Shown here: piece after piece, positions 63,827 through 64,000 of the stretch
Layout: the number at the start of each line of letters is the position of its first letter
How positions within the stretch are numbered: position 1 is the first letter of the stretch
Assembly (NCBI GenBank): GCA_022843145.1
Contig: JALHOF010000014.1
Span: forward strand, 51,657-115,656
From: Hyphomicrobium sp.
GTDB lineage: Bacteria; Pseudomonadota; Alphaproteobacteria; Rhizobiales; Hyphomicrobiaceae
Length of the DNA: 64,000 bases
Reading direction: 5' to 3'
Program-made: the position numbers and the translations under genes
Notes under the pieces: generated by a model
Database searches by the model: none
Told to the model about the DNA's origin: nothing
What the model saw: only the letters and a program-made list of their open reading frames with translations

Positions 63827-64000
63827 ATGAAGTCGCTGGTTCGCGAGCTGTACGAAGGCAACACACCGCGCGCGCGGACGTTCGTAAGCGATGTCCCGAC
63901 CCCACGTTGCCGGTCTGACGACGGGCTGAGATTGTGGGGTATGGCGCGCGATCGATACGACCATATTGACGACCATAGTGATGTCGCTACGCCAGTGCGT
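63827..64000 (+). CDS. Possible ORF running off the right edge
   Basis: An ATG at 63827 opens a frame that stays open to the window end (58 codons, beginning MKSLVRELYEG). No clear ribosome site or family motif is visible, and only the first part looks protein-like. It may be the start of a gene beyond the window or chance. Confidence 0.2.
   Translation, partial: MKSLVRELYEGNTPRARTFVSDVPTPRCRSDDGLRLWGMARDRYDHIDDHSDVATPVR

Overview
The window is high-GC, gene-dense bacterial chromosome. Three things point to an alphaproteobacterium, probably Hyphomicrobiales (Rhizobiales): the trpE-trpG-trpD-trpC-moaC-moeA-lexA order with a ppiD/tpiA/secG/pyrG flank; a LexA operator of the direct-repeat type GTTC-N7-GTTC; and several promoter-like GGAAC-N16-CGTT sites of the EcfG general-stress type. 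I saw no rRNA, tRNA or CRISPR array.

Region 1 (1-19424, mostly minus strand): lexA, moeA, moaC, a TusE/DsrC-like gene, a glycerate 2-kinase with an unrecognised partner gene, trpC, trpD, trpG, a SixA-type phosphatase, a stand-alone AICAR-transformylase-like gene, trpE and ppiD. A complete 4351-bp transposon (1368-5718) sits between lexA and moeA. It has 15-bp perfect terminal inverted repeats, an 8-bp target duplication (TGCCAATT on both sides), an IS1-type transposase, and about 3 kb of cargo that includes a KilA-N protein and four unrecognised genes. It inserted about 2 bp upstream of the predicted lexA -35 box.

Region 2 (19820-33818, mostly plus strand): tpiA, a small exported protein, secG and pyrG. 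Next comes an AT-richer orphan gene with a HEPN-like R-N-x3-H motif, flanked by inverted copies of an intergenic repeat. Two small membrane proteins, a YgiC-like ATP-grasp gene with a glycine-rich membrane partner, a thiolase, a YdcF-like protein and the carboxyltransferase subunit of an acyl-CoA carboxylase complete the region.

Region 3 (33903-50358, minus strand): a 14-gene exopolysaccharide cluster read from about 50.8 kb leftwards. It holds the initiating sugar transferase, a nucleotidyltransferase, a FemAB-like protein, a polysaccharide deacetylase, a NusG/RfaH-type antiterminator, a DegT aminotransferase, a beta-propeller-like protein, a Wza-type exporter, a GT4 glycosyltransferase, a Wzz/tyrosine-kinase-like protein, a Wzx flippase, an acyltransferase, an SDR epimerase and a Wzy/ligase-like polymerase. 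Together these make a nearly self-sufficient Wzx/Wzy pathway with its own elongation factor.

Region 4 (50839-64000): an envelope thiol-redox pair (redoxin plus ScsB/DsbD-like), an FAD oxidoreductase, a flavin-binding stress protein, an HWE histidine kinase, a small membrane protein, an SbmA/YddA-type ABC transporter, an ATP-dependent DNA ligase with its MBL-fold exonuclease, a hypothetical protein and a BLUF photoreceptor. Three EcfG-like promoters lie here, which suggests a general-stress neighbourhood.
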